Made by a program: the position numbers and the translations under genes. The notes below the pieces were generated by a model. The model did not search any database, had not been told where the DNA came from, and worked only from the letters and a program-made list of their open reading frames with translations. From the NCBI RefSeq assembly GCF_000711895.1, contig NZ_JONO01000004.1:124001-188000 (forward strand): a stretch of 64,000 nt of DNA, given 5' to 3'. Shown piece after piece: positions 9,158 through 18,129 of this stretch. This stretch comes from Photorhabdus australis DSM 17609. Lineage in GTDB: Bacteria; Pseudomonadota; Gammaproteobacteria; Enterobacterales; Enterobacteriaceae. Each line of letters opens with the position of its first letter. Positions within the stretch are counted from its first letter, which is position 1.

Positions 9158-9316
9158 ATGGTTTCACCGTCAAAACGACAATACAACGTAATATATTCGC
9201 AACCAGACGGCCACCAAGGGCCGCGAGTGTTCCAATTTATCAGCCAAAACCCCGGTGTGGTTCTCAAAACCTTTGCCAGCAACAAGGCCGTTTCCGCATA
9301 TACCGTTAAACATTAA
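9158..9316 (+). CDS. short hypothetical ORF (52 aa)
   Basis: An ATG frame encodes 52 residues (MVSPSKRQYNVIYSQPDGHQ to AYTVKH). I do not recognise the product, and the upstream AAGCAAG is a poor ribosome site. The opposite strand is also open here. It may be a small gene or a remnant. The AT-rich stretch 9317-9664 after it shows nothing else. Confidence 0.25.
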   Translation: MVSPSKRQYNVIYSQPDGHQGPRVFQFISQNPGVVLKTFASNKAVSAYTVKH

Positions 9317-9664
9317 AGGATGGAAATATTTCCTCAAATAACGACGGGTCATTGTCATCTCTTTATTGTTTAAACGGCATAATAATTATTATATTAATAA
9401 TAGTTTCCACAAAACATATCATAAGTGTCAAATATTTATTTTCTCCCTTATATTTATCCGAAAATTAACCAATATTAAAAAATCATATCCAATTCCTCAC
9501 TAACGTATTAATATAAATAACGTTTCATAATTCTGCTACACGCAATCTTACTAACCCATTGTTATGCATGAAATTATGAATGATATAAAATGTAGAGCTA
9601 TTTTGGAATCTTATTTATAACAAGAGAAAAACTTTCAGCAATTATTAATTCATACTAAATAATA

Positions 9665-9792
9665 TATACCCAATAGATTTCAAGATGCATCTCGGCGGCA
9701 AGGGAGCGAATCCCCGGGAGCATTAGATAATTATGTGACCGGGGTGAGTGAGTACAGCCAACAAAGAGGCAACTTGAAAGATGACGGGTATA
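9665..9792 (+). repeat. ERIC element 2 (128 bp)
   Basis: Same orientation and core as ERIC element 1 (TATACC...GTGACCGGGGTGAGTGAG...GGGTATA). It ends 34 bp before the methyltransferase start codon, so it is inside that gene's promoter or leader region. Confidence 0.9.
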
Positions 9793-9826
9793 AAGTATTT
9801 TGGCCTTTAGCTAAGGATAAAAAAAC

Positions 9827-10564
9827 ATGAAAGATAATGCCTTATATGACCCTATTGCACATCTTTACGAGAGCTTTTCAGATGCTGCTGCCCATATCGA
9901 AGTAGAAATCAGAACCGTTTTCAATTTGGCAGGAGATATACACGGGAAATCAGTGTTAGATTTAGCCTGTGGATATGGTCTCTTTAGTCGAGAATACAAG
10001 AATCGTGGCGCGTCAAAAGTCATTGGAGTCGATATATCAGAGAACATGATAGCCATTGCGAAAAGCAAATCACAACAATACGGTGACGATATCGAATTTC
10101 ACGTAAGAGATGTTTGCAAGATGGAGTCATTTGGCAAATTTGACATAGTTAATGCAGCTTGGTTATTTTGCCATGCAGAATCTCTTGAAGACCTTGAAAC
10201 TATGTTCCGTGTTATTGCCGCTCATCTCAAGCCTTCCGGCAAACTAATTGCGTATACCGCTGAACCTGATTGTCAATTAGAAAAAGTGGATTATGAAAAA
10301 TTTTGTATAAAAATTTTGAGTAAAGAACCGGTGAAAGACACAACTCTCGTAAGAGCTGAATTTCTTACCACACCACCTAGCCCTTTCACTATGTATCATT
10401 GGAGTCGTGAACAGTATCAAGCAGCGATCCAAAAGGCAGGGTTTAAACAATTTAAATGGCAAAAACCCATGCTGTTAGAAAGCGATATTGAGGCTCATCC
10501 CCCAGGTTTTTGGGATGATTATCAACGAAATTGCCTTGATACCGCTCTTGTTTGTCAGTTTTAA
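9827..10564 (+). CDS. class I SAM-dependent methyltransferase
   Basis: Protein of 245 aa with a Rossmann methyltransferase core: motif I VLDLACGYG at residues 43-51, the acidic end of strand 2 in GVDISENM (D69), and a motif II/III region at DIVNAAWLFCHAESLEDLE. The substrate is not evident. It stands alone between an ERIC element and a strong terminator, between gltS and recG where E. coli has no gene. It could belong to a small-molecule resistance or secondary metabolism function; I see no partner gene. Confidence 0.8.
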   Translation: MKDNALYDPIAHLYESFSDAAAHIEVEIRTVFNLAGDIHGKSVLDLACGYGLFSREYKNRGASKVIGVDISENMIAIAKSKSQQYGDDIEFHVRDVCKMESFGKFDIVNAAWLFCHAESLEDLETMFRVIAAHLKPSGKLIAYTAEPDCQLEKVDYEKFCIKILSKEPVKDTTLVRAEFLTTPPSPFTMYHWSREQYQAAIQKAGFKQFKWQKPMLLESDIEAHPPGFWDDYQRNCLDTALVCQF

Positions 10565-10601
10565 TAAAATAATCCCCGAGATCTGTTGTCTTTCCTATAC
10601 A

Positions 10602-10632
10602 AATCCCCCGATGAAAATCGAGGGATTTTTTT
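10602..10632 (+). terminator. intrinsic terminator of the methyltransferase gene
   Basis: AATCCCCCGAT (10602-10612), loop GAAA, ATCGAGGGATT (10617-10627) and then a T run. Strong intrinsic terminator 38 bp after the stop codon. Confidence 0.85.
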
Positions 10633-10900
10633 GAATTTCCCTCGTCCTGCAAAACAACTTTTCCTGACCTCCAGCCGGGATTCAGGTTTCTGAGGAAAAC
10701 GGCGCTCGGGTAACTCACTTAAGCCGGGGAAACTCAGCACACCAAAATAAAGATCCTCACTGCGATCACGACCGGGGGATAGGTGACGATCAAGAATTTC
10801 CGTCATAGTCACACGTAATGAAGTTGAATAAGCTTCCGCGACATTCGCCCCCATCGGCGCATAGAATAGCGTTTGATTAGACGAATATGCTCTCACCCTA
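10633..10900 (-). other. possible gene remnant, not recognised
   Basis: A minus-strand frame is open from 10896 (YAPMGANVAEAYSTS..., LYFGVLSFPGLSELPERRFP) and runs into the preceding terminator hairpin. The composition looks protein-like but I cannot name a family, and the tail is read through a terminator, so at most the first two thirds is the remnant of a former gene. Confidence 0.25.
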
Positions 10901-11008
10901 AATGTCCATTAAATTTTGTCCAACCTTTTTTGTCTAGGTGATTGCGCGTCTCCTAGAAAACATGCACAATCAACCCTGTTACTTTCATCACCTTATAAGG
11001 AGTGAATC

Positions 11009-11473
11009 ATGCAAAGCATGACCATTGAGCAGCTACGCGCCGCAAGCGATGCCGGCGGCGTGGAAGGTGTGACCCTGAAAGGGCAGGGCGGAACCTTCCT
11101 TGTGCAGATCGCAACCCGCAGCGGTGCCGCCGTTTTGCTGGCGAAGGCCCGCAGCCAGGAGCCGCGCCGTTTCGGCAACCCCATTGCCGCCCTGAACGTG
11201 TTGCGCGACGTAGGCATCACCATCGGCCAGTTCGACGCCAGTGAGTGGAACCCAGACGAGAAAGAAAAAACCGCCGGCAATCGTGGCCGGGCCGAGGCAA
11301 TGCGCAAGGCCCACCAAGCCGCCGCCTACTCGGAGTGGCTGGCCGCCGAGATTCAGGATGCTATCGACGACCCGCGCCCGAATCTTTCACACGATGAGGT
11401 TATGGCCGAGATGGACGCCGATATTGCCGCCTTGGCCGCCGAACACAAGCCCGCCAAAAGGAAGCGCGCTTGA
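11009..11473 (+). CDS. antitoxin-like partner of a ParE/RelE toxin, GC-rich
   Basis: Protein of 154 aa, probably the antitoxin of the toxin encoded 17 bp downstream. The C-terminal part (RAEAMRKAHQAAAYSEWLAA, then AIDDPRPNLSHDEV) aligns with the antitoxin at 39129-39569 (RAEALKRTHKAAAYDAWFRK, AIDDPHPSIPHEEV), so both belong to one family; the helical C-terminal stretch probably binds the toxin. A good AAGGAG precedes the ATG. Codon use (GCC, CGC, GGC throughout) is very unlike the AT-rich neighbours, a sign of recent transfer from a GC-rich host or plasmid. Confidence 0.75.
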   Translation: MQSMTIEQLRAASDAGGVEGVTLKGQGGTFLVQIATRSGAAVLLAKARSQEPRRFGNPIAALNVLRDVGITIGQFDASEWNPDEKEKTAGNRGRAEAMRKAHQAAAYSEWLAAEIQDAIDDPRPNLSHDEVMAEMDADIAALAAEHKPAKRKRA

Positions 11474-11490
11474 GCGCGGCTGGCTGATTT

Positions 11491-11799
11491 ATGGCGAAGG
11501 CAAAGACCCCTTACCGCATCGAGTGGCGACCGAAGGCCCGCGAGGATTTGCGCGCCATTGTTCGATACATAGGCAAAGACAACCCGACCAGGGCGCGCAG
11601 CTTCGGTCAGGAGCTACGCGACAAGACCTTGCCGCTTGCGCAGCACCCGGAGCTTGGCCGCACCGGGCGGCCCGGCCTGCCGGATTATGTGCGCGAGCTG
11701 GTCGCGCATCGGAACTACATTATTTTTTATCGCGTGCTGGACGAGGCGCGCACCGTCGAAATTTTGCGAGTGAAACACGTGGCGCAGCAAACGCCGTGA
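11491..11799 (+). CDS. ParE/RelE-superfamily toxin, GC-rich
   Basis: Toxin of 102 aa with the plasmid-stabilisation fold signature: RPKAREDLRAIVRYIGKDNP near the N-terminus, a central GRTGRPGLPDYVRELV, then YIIFYRV and EILRVKHVAQ. Members either poison gyrase (ParE) or cleave mRNA on the ribosome (RelE); the sequence does not decide which. GC content is high, like its antitoxin. The pair is bounded on the left by a decayed region and on the right by a long perfect hairpin. Confidence 0.8.
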   Translation: MAKAKTPYRIEWRPKAREDLRAIVRYIGKDNPTRARSFGQELRDKTLPLAQHPELGRTGRPGLPDYVRELVAHRNYIIFYRVLDEARTVEILRVKHVAQQTP

Positions 11800-11831
11800 C
11801 ATGGTGACAGCGGATCTCTCTGCAGGAGATG

Positions 11832-11870
11832 GAGAGCGTAAAAAAGTGCCCCAGACTTTTTTACGCTCTC
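11832..11870. terminator. 16-bp perfect hairpin after the GC-rich toxin gene
   Basis: GAGAGCGTAAAAAAGT (11832-11847) pairs perfectly with ACTTTTTTACGCTCTC (11855-11870) over a seven-base loop. There is no T run after it, so it could be a processing site or a mobile-element end rather than a classical terminator. Confidence 0.5.
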
Positions 11871-11950
11871 AATTAAAAGGGGTAGTGACCGGGTAGCTGC
11901 GATAACTGCCAACAAATGCAGGGCTGGCGTAGCCCCGCATTTACTATTGC

Positions 11951-12061
11951 TTAATGCTTTAAGATGACCTGCGACATTTCGTCACACAGACGATATCCGC
12001 AGCTTTTAACTTGTTCTTTGCTGCCGTTATCACTGACTTTGTAATATTGTCCGTGAATCAT
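11951..12061 (-). CDS. 36-aa ORF, possible remnant
   Basis: Leftward ATG at 12061 opens MIHGQYYKVSDNGSKEQVKS and ends after 36 codons. It has a protein-like composition with two cysteines near the middle, but no clear ribosome site and no recognised family. It may be the tail of a lost gene. Confidence 0.22.
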   Translation of the reverse strand: MIHGQYYKVSDNGSKEQVKSCGYRLCDEMSQVILKH

Positions 12062-12778
12062 AATCGTCTAATAGATCATTCTGAATGTCGATAATGAATG
12101 GGTATTGCTCTCTTTAGTTAATCTATTAAGTATTATTTTGTTATTGCCGGTCATTAATCAATGGCTGAGAAAAATATAATAATTCAACCTATGGAATATT
12201 TACTTGAAATTTTATCACTCCCGCTCTCTACGAAATAGTTTTTAATGTAAATCCTAAAAAAACAAAGTAACTCACTTTTTTATAAATAGAAAATATATTT
12301 CGCCTCTCTTGGTGATTTTTATTGTTTGCTTTACAGTTAATACTTAGTAAATTAAGTTACATGTTTGCGTATTAATAAAAGTAGCAATAAGGATGTACAG
12401 ATCCCCTAAATTCTGTTTCCCAAGTCTCATAATTTTAATTTTTACGCTTTATCGATAAAAATAATCTAAAACCAACTGCCAAAAAACCAATTTAGTATTA
12501 ACCTATAGGTATCAGGAGATAATTTTTTCTATTATCTGATTCATCAAATATTGGGACTAAACACTTGGCCTTGAAATGCGGGCAGAGGAAATTAATAAAG
12601 CAACTGATTAATTATAAAGAGGCTGTAAATATCTTTATCAATCAAGCAGAAAAATAAGCATTAGGGGAGAAAGTAGCAAGCCGTTAAATATAAATAGCTC
12701 AGGAATGGAGATTCCATTCCTGATTATGGTGATTTAATCTTGTCTAACACTCAATTAAATCAGATGACAAACTCTCAT
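12062..12778. other. AT-rich gene desert
   Basis: About 700 bp without a credible gene on either strand; strongly AT-rich, with scattered stops. Nothing structured was noticed. It probably represents eroded accessory DNA between gltS and recG. Confidence 0.5.
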
Positions 12779-13045
12779 TTATCTCTCTTGAGGAGATATA
12801 TTGGTGCCGCTATCTTGTACATAATCATCAAAAATAATAATAAAACTGTTATGAGAAGTAGAATATGATTTTTCAATACCTCTCTGTATTACTGACAATA
12901 TAAAACCATGCGTATCGGATAGATCCCACACCTTGACATCTTCACAATCAAGATCTAAATATTCTTCTCTACCCTATTCTCCACATTTATTAACTGGGGC
13001 TTTAGCCGGTTCAGTTGAGGGATTTTTAACATAAATATAAGTCAT
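12779..13045 (-). pseudogene. degraded copy of an unnamed MxYVKN protein family
   Basis: Leftward frame of 88 codons starting MTYIYVKNPST, interrupted by an in-frame TAG at 12974-12976, then LSDTHGFILSVIQRG and a C-terminal VQDSGTNISPQER. A second, shorter relative (MIYVKNISD...) lies at 13130-13276. The family looks like small Photorhabdus proteins of unknown function; I cannot name it. The nonsense codon makes it a pseudogene in this genome. Confidence 0.45.
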
Positions 13046-13129
13046 CCACTATGTTAATAATATAAATTTATAATAAATTCAATAGCATGATGGTGTAAAT
13101 TAAGAAAACTAGAGAAATAATAAATTTTT

Positions 13130-13276
13130 TTAGACGGATAATGTCAAATATAAATAACCTATCTCTTTGCTATTATTTTCAATCTTGTTACTATATTCGT
13201 CATTACCTTCTTTACTACTCCATTTACTAATTGCAACTTTAACCACATTATCTGAAATATTTTTGACATAAATCAT
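13130..13276 (-). CDS. 48-aa MIYVKN-family protein, probably truncated
   Basis: Starts at an ATG (13276) with a good GGAGAGG ribosome site, reads MIYVKNISDNVVKVAISKWS and continues EGNDEY before a stop after 48 codons. The N-terminus parallels the neighbouring pseudogene, which is nearly twice as long, so this copy is probably truncated. The good ribosome site suggests it was recently expressed or still is. Function unknown. Confidence 0.4.
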   Translation of the reverse strand: MIYVKNISDNVVKVAISKWSSKEGNDEYSNKIENNSKEIGYLYLTLSV

Positions 13277-13946
13277 ATTAACCTCTCCATTATATCAACG
13301 TAGATTTATTTAGTTCTAATTTAAAAATATCATAATGAAATCTAAATATAGTAAAAAAACCAACAAAACTACTATTTGTGTGACCTCCATCAAGGTTTTA
13401 TACTTCGAAAAGAAAATATGTAAAATTACATTCATTGGGTTAATAGAAACATTTACTATTTAAACTTAGCAACTCAATATTACATTGATGTAAATATAAT
13501 GATTACCATTAATATATTAATGACAATTTCCTATCATAGGTTTACATCTATTTCCGTTTTAACCTTTGAGCATAACATTGCGCTAATACCGCATACACTA
13601 TAACTGAATTTGATAAAAAATGGCGGAATCGCCTGTTACCCCAGTTAGCTGATAAAAGACTGCGGATAGTGACACGTCGTATCAATTAATCCGAGGTATT
13701 AGATTCGATTTTTTAAGAAAAAAATAAAAACCATTTATATTTTTTGGGGGTATATTGTAATGCTGGTGCTAATTTGGAAATAATCGTAGTTTTCGTTCTT
13801 CTTAAATAATACATTGCAAATTAAATGGAATAATTCAAATAAAGCCCTATAGCAGAGCATCTTAATAATTGGATAAAGGATAAAACCAGATATCCGTATT
13901 TTTGGCCGTGTTGAGAAACAAAAAGTCCACTCCGATATATTCTCAA
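13277..13946. other. AT-rich spacer downstream of recG
   Basis: No gene seen. The stretch is strongly AT-rich and contains no recognisable repeat. Confidence 0.45.
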
Positions 13947-16028
13947 TTACGCATTACTATAATGTGTCCGTTCCGGTAACCAGCGTTCAATTAAGGCGCG
14001 GGCATGTTCAGGATAGCGTTGGTGAATATGACGGGCAATGCGCTGAACTTCCGGTAACATCCCCTGATCTCTTAGCAAGTCAGCCACCTTGAATTCCGCA
14101 TTCCCTGTTTGGCGTGTTCCTAATAACTCCCCGGGGCCACGAATTTCCAGATCTTTCTGCGCGATAACAAAACCATCATTACTGTCTCTAAGCACTTGCA
14201 GACGTATTCTGGCGGTACTGCTTAAGGGCGTTTTGTAAAGTAAAACACAATGAGAAGCGATAGCCCCACGGCCAACCCGTCCGCGTAATTGATGTAGTTG
14301 CGCCAAGCCGAGCCGTTCCGGGTTATCAATAACCATCAAACTGGCATTCGGCACATCTACGCCCACTTCGATAACCGTTGTTGCAACCAGAAGCTGTAGT
14401 TCTCCACGTTTGAAAGCCTCCATCACTGCCAGCTTTTCTGCGGCTTTCATTCGGCCATGTACCAACCCAACTTTTAATTCCGGCAAGGCGAGCGTCAATT
14501 CTTCACTGGTGACTTGTGCCGCTTGTGCTTCCAGCACATCGGAATCTTCAATCAGCGTACAGACCCAATAGGCTTGTCTGTTTTCATCAAGACAGGCGTT
14601 TCTGATCCGTTTGATAATTTCTTCACGGCGTGTATCCGGGATCGCAACGGTTGTTACCGGTGTCCTTCCCGGTGGTAATTCGTCAATAATAGAAGTGTCG
14701 AGATCTGCATAGGCGGTCATGGCTAAGGTTCGGGGAATCGGGGTGGCCGTCATAATCAATTGGTGAGGATGAAAACCTTGCTCACGCCCTTTTTCCCACA
14801 AAGCCAGACGTTGATGAACACCAAACCGATGTTGCTCATCAATAATCACCAACGCCAGACCGGAAAATTTCACTTGTTCCTGAAACATGGCATGCGTACC
14901 AACAATCATGGCGACCTGCCCGCTGGCAATAGCTTCCTGTTGTTTCTGACGCGCTTTTCCTTTTTGCTTGCCAGCCAGCCAGCCGATCTGAATATCCAAA
15001 GGCTCCAGCCATTGCCGGAATGTATTAGCGTGTTGTTCTGCCAGCAGTTCAGTCGGCGCCATTAAGGCGACCTGTTTACCATGCGCAATGGCACGCAACG
15101 CAGCCAATGCGGCAACCAGCGTTTTTCCTGAACCTACGTCACCTTGAATCAGTCGCATCATGGGAACATCTTTTGCCAGATCCTGCTCAATTTCCGCTAC
15201 AACCCGTTGTTGCGCGTTAGTTGGAGAAAATGGCAGGCGGTTGAGGAATTGCGGTTTTAACTTGTCTTCAGTCGGCAGCGACTGAGCGTGATAGCGTTGG
15301 GCACCGGCCTTAACTGCTAACATACTCAAATGGTGGGCCAGAAGTTCTTCCAGGATCAAACGGCGATGAGCTGGGTGTTTGCCGGTTTCCAGATCAGCCA
15401 GCACAATATCTGGTGTGGGGCGGTGCAGAGTACGTAATGCTTGTGGCAGGCTGATCATAGAACGGCTTAGCTCTTCCGGCAGGAGTTCGTTGATAGCACA
15501 GGTATCTAGCAATTGCAGGGCCTGCTCAATTAGCTTACGAAGAGTCGCCTGACGAACCCCTTCCGTCGTGGGATAAATAGGCGTTAATGTTTCTTGAAGA
15601 CGTACATTGCCAGCATAATTTTGAATCTTATACTCAGGATGGATAATTTCCGCCCCTTGACTACCTCTTCTGATTTCACCGTAAGCAACAACCTGCTTAC
15701 CCTTTGCAAGATTGTTTTTCATTGCTGCAGAGAAATGAAAAAAACGCAGTGTGAGTACACCAGTGCCATCACTAATTTGGCAAATCATCATCCGGCGGCG
15801 GCCAAAAATAACATCGGTATGGAGAATTTCACCGGTGACTGTGGCAGAGATACCCGGTGAAAGATCATTAATCGTATAAAGGCGGGTTTGGTCTTCATAA
15901 CGAAGGGGAAAGTGCAATAGCAGATCCTGCATGTTGATCAGGCCCATTTTTGCCAGTTTAGCTGCCTGACTTGCCCCGACTCCATGCAGGGAAGTTAAAG
16001 GGATGGCATCAAGCAGTTGGCCTTTCAT
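13947..16028 (-). CDS. recG: ATP-dependent DNA helicase RecG
   Basis: Branch-migrating helicase that remodels stalled forks and R-loops. Length 693 aa equals E. coli RecG. Visible: the N-terminal wedge/OB region (HGVGASQAAKLAKMG, LPLRYEDQT-like block), Walker A GDVGSGKT, Walker B-type DEQH, TATPIPRTLA, and C-terminal helicase motifs with GRVGRG. An upstream in-frame ATG exists, but MKGQLLDAIP at 16028 matches the E. coli start and has GGAGA upstream. In E. coli recG is the last gene of the rpoZ-spoT-trmH operon; here it is cut off from spoT by the fimbrial region, so it needs its own promoter. Confidence 0.96.
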   Translation of the reverse strand: MKGQLLDAIPLTSLHGVGASQAAKLAKMGLINMQDLLLHFPLRYEDQTRLYTINDLSPGISATVTGEILHTDVIFGRRRMMICQISDGTGVLTLRFFHFSAAMKNNLAKGKQVVAYGEIRRGSQGAEIIHPEYKIQNYAGNVRLQETLTPIYPTTEGVRQATLRKLIEQALQLLDTCAINELLPEELSRSMISLPQALRTLHRPTPDIVLADLETGKHPAHRRLILEELLAHHLSMLAVKAGAQRYHAQSLPTEDKLKPQFLNRLPFSPTNAQQRVVAEIEQDLAKDVPMMRLIQGDVGSGKTLVAALAALRAIAHGKQVALMAPTELLAEQHANTFRQWLEPLDIQIGWLAGKQKGKARQKQQEAIASGQVAMIVGTHAMFQEQVKFSGLALVIIDEQHRFGVHQRLALWEKGREQGFHPHQLIMTATPIPRTLAMTAYADLDTSIIDELPPGRTPVTTVAIPDTRREEIIKRIRNACLDENRQAYWVCTLIEDSDVLEAQAAQVTSEELTLALPELKVGLVHGRMKAAEKLAVMEAFKRGELQLLVATTVIEVGVDVPNASLMVIDNPERLGLAQLHQLRGRVGRGAIASHCVLLYKTPLSSTARIRLQVLRDSNDGFVIAQKDLEIRGPGELLGTRQTGNAEFKVADLLRDQGMLPEVQRIARHIHQRYPEHARALIERWLPERTHYSNA

Positions 16029-16492
16029 ACGATTTTTTTCTCCATTGATTACATGGCAGTTCGTCATGTTTCATTGGTTACGAACCGATCTTGCTTATTC
16101 TCCATAATAATACAGACCGGGTTAATGTAAGCAACGTAATATTTTCCTAATAATTGGTTGAAAATCATGTCAATACATTGCGAGTTAACATCTGTAATCA
16201 TCAAGGTCATGTATCGTGTGCTAACGCTTGTCTAATCTTTACTTAGTCAACCAAATTTAACAGCAGAGTTCATAAGATGAAAAAATAATCAAAAAAAGAT
16301 GTTTAAATCCTACCTCTCATCTGTATAACCCTCTGTAGCCCCGGTGAACAACATACCATTTGGGCAAATTGATGGTGTGTATTTTATTTCTGGATTGAGT
16401 CTGTTACTGGTTTATGTCTCGAAGTTGGGAACAGTTCTGTCAGGGGATAACCGCCGGGTTGTGCTATCTAATATATGTTTGGAGAAATAGTC
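16029..16492. other. divergent promoter region recG / fimbrial recombinase
   Basis: AT-rich spacer between two divergent starts. trmH, which lies between spoT and recG in E. coli, is absent. I did not find a promoter I would defend. Confidence 0.4.
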
Positions 16493-17059
16493 ATGGGCCA
16501 AAGAAAATATCTGACTCAGTCGGAAGTGGAAAGCATGCTGGAAATGGCGAAAGTTGGTGCTAATCCAGAGCGGAACTATTGTCTGGTGTACATGAGTTTT
16601 ATCCATGGTTTTCGTGTCAGCGAAGCCAGACATTTACGATTATCTGATATGGAATTGAAAGAGCGATGCCTGTACATCCGGCGATTAAAGGGGGGATTTT
16701 GTACTAACCATCCCTTATTGCGTCGTGAAATTCGGGCAATTAAGGCATGGCTCAAAGTACGCAAAACTTTTTTGGGGGCAGATAGTGATTGGCTGTTCTT
16801 GTCTCGTTCCGGGAAGCCGCTTACACGTCAGCGGATTTACCAGATTATCAGTCGATTAGGGCAACTGGCGAATATTGCGGTTGTTCCGCATCCGCATATG
16901 TTGCGTCATGCCTGTGGTTTTGCCCTTGCAGACCGGGGTGTGGATACAAGATTGATACAAGATTACCTTGGACATAAAAACATTCGCCATACTGTACGTT
17001 ATACGGCGAGTAATGCTGAACGTTTTCAAGGAGTTTGGGGAATGAAAGGTAAACGTTGA
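16493..17059 (+). CDS. FimB/FimE-type tyrosine recombinase of the mad switch
   Basis: Site-specific recombinase of 188 aa, the size of FimB/FimE, lacking an N-terminal arm-binding domain. Catalytic residues are complete: R41 (in HGFRVSEARHL), H135 and R138 (HMLRHACG), H161 (LGHKN) and nucleophile Y170 (VRYTASN). The ATG at 16493 has GGAG eight bases upstream; an earlier in-frame start lacks this. The stop codon is six bases before the left inverted repeat at 17066, so the enzyme lies directly beside its likely substrate and probably flips the fimbrial promoter segment. Confidence 0.9.
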   Translation: MGQRKYLTQSEVESMLEMAKVGANPERNYCLVYMSFIHGFRVSEARHLRLSDMELKERCLYIRRLKGGFCTNHPLLRREIRAIKAWLKVRKTFLGADSDWLFLSRSGKPLTRQRIYQIISRLGQLANIAVVPHPHMLRHACGFALADRGVDTRLIQDYLGHKNIRHTVRYTASNAERFQGVWGMKGKR

Positions 17060-17065
17060 TCGTTA

Positions 17066-17099
17066 CAATTAGGACCATTTTGACAACGGAGATACACCC
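17066..17099 (+). repeat. left inverted repeat of the invertible segment (34 bp)
   Basis: The sequence starting CAATTAGGACCATTTTGACA is the exact reverse complement of 17359-17392. It begins six bases after the recombinase stop codon. Confidence 0.93.
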
Positions 17100-17358
17100 A
17101 CCCTGAAACTATACTCAAACTTTTCTAATAAGAAAAGATACAGAATTGTATATCTTTGTAAAGCATTATGTATTCTAACATAGTTACACCATAATAACCT
17201 ACTTTTTTCACTACGCCCTCCACAAACACCTCATTTCTCAGGCCCCTTTGATGAAATTGTTGATCTTATTTTTCGGATTCAACAACAAAATATTCTTAAG
17301 TTTTGCAAGTTGTCGTTTGATTATTTTATGTACGGTGAATTTTTGAACATAAATTCCA
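17100..17358. promoter_or_regulatory. invertible promoter segment (mad switch), 259 bp
   Basis: AT-rich segment bounded by perfect 34-bp inverted repeats and lying between a FimB-like recombinase gene and the first pilin gene, the layout of phase-variable fimbrial promoters. It fits the invertible mad promoter of Photorhabdus, which I recall as about 257 bp with repeats of about 36 bp. The best sigma70-like match I see (TTTACA, 16 bp, TATCTT, around 17134-17161) reads leftward, away from madA. If that is the true promoter, this sequence has the OFF orientation. That reading is weak. Confidence 0.82.
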
Positions 17359-17392
17359 GGGTGTATCTCCGTTGTCAAAATGGTCCTAATTG
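17359..17392 (-). repeat. right inverted repeat of the invertible segment (34 bp)
   Basis: Exact reverse complement of 17066-17099; it lies 95 bp before the first pilin start codon, so transcripts from the segment would cross it into the operon. Confidence 0.93.
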
Positions 17393-17487
17393 ACAATTTT
17401 ATGTACAGCCGGGTGTTGCTGTTTATCAGCAAATGATATGTAAATCTATGTTGGACTTTTGTTCGATAGTTAAGTGGAATTAATGAA

Positions 17488-18114
17488 ATGAAAAAGATAT
17501 TAAAGATAAGCGTCGTGGCGGCGTTGGTTATGGGGGCAGCTTCGGCTGCTTTGGCAGAAGGTGAAACCACTAAGGTAGGACGTGTGGCGAAGAACACCCA
17601 GGTAAGGATTACCGGTAAGGTTGTGGCTGCGACGTGTGATGTAACCAGCCCCAATGCAAACGGGGACGTGGATTTGGGGAACGCTTCGGCAAACGCATTT
17701 GTAGCCAGCACTTTTACGGATCAAAAAGGCATCGCATCTTATGCTAAGGATGCCCCGAGATTCATTACTGTCTCTCTTATTAACTGTGATGACGACAATG
17801 CCGATGCCAGCAAAGTTCAGCTGCAGGTGACAGGGAGAACATTGGATGGATCGAATAACGCCATCTTTAATAACAGTGAAAAAGGTAAGAATGTAGGTGC
17901 AATACTCACTTATGAAAGTGGCGCTAATAAAAACGAAGTTGTTCCAAACAATGGCTATGTCCCTCTGAAAGGGGATGTTAAGGACAACGCCAAGGGCAAG
18001 GACTTCGATGGTCATTCCGTAACATTCACTGCGTATATGGCATCAACAATCCTTAAGCCGGGATCAGATCAGACTATTGAAGCTCCTATCACCTTCTCCT
18101 ATGCATATAACTAA
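17488..18114 (+). CDS. madA: major fimbrial subunit MadA
   Basis: Pilin of 208 aa with a clear signal peptide (MKKILKISVVAALVMGAASA, cleavage after ALA near residue 23). The mature protein has the type 1 pilin hallmarks: an N-terminal donor-strand region, a disulphide pair (ATCDV near residue 50 and INCDDD near 93) and a C-terminal SYAYN ending with the penultimate tyrosine used in chaperone binding. First gene of the operon after the invertible promoter and followed by a hairpin, both expected for the major shaft subunit. Symbol follows the order madA-K of the Photorhabdus mad locus as I recall it. Confidence 0.88.
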   Translation: MKKILKISVVAALVMGAASAALAEGETTKVGRVAKNTQVRITGKVVAATCDVTSPNANGDVDLGNASANAFVASTFTDQKGIASYAKDAPRFITVSLINCDDDNADASKVQLQVTGRTLDGSNNAIFNNSEKGKNVGAILTYESGANKNEVVPNNGYVPLKGDVKDNAKGKDFDGHSVTFTAYMASTILKPGSDQTIEAPITFSYAYN

Positions 18115-18129
18115 CGTTTATGTGGTTTT

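Noticed and set aside
10561-10896. 111-codon minus-strand ORF as an intact gene
   Set aside because: Its 3' third is read through the methyltransferase terminator hairpin and no family was recognised; at most a remnant.
11241-11807. 188-codon plus-strand ORF overlapping the GC-rich toxin-antitoxin pair
   Set aside because: Long shadow frame caused by high GC; the two recognised genes in other frames explain the region.
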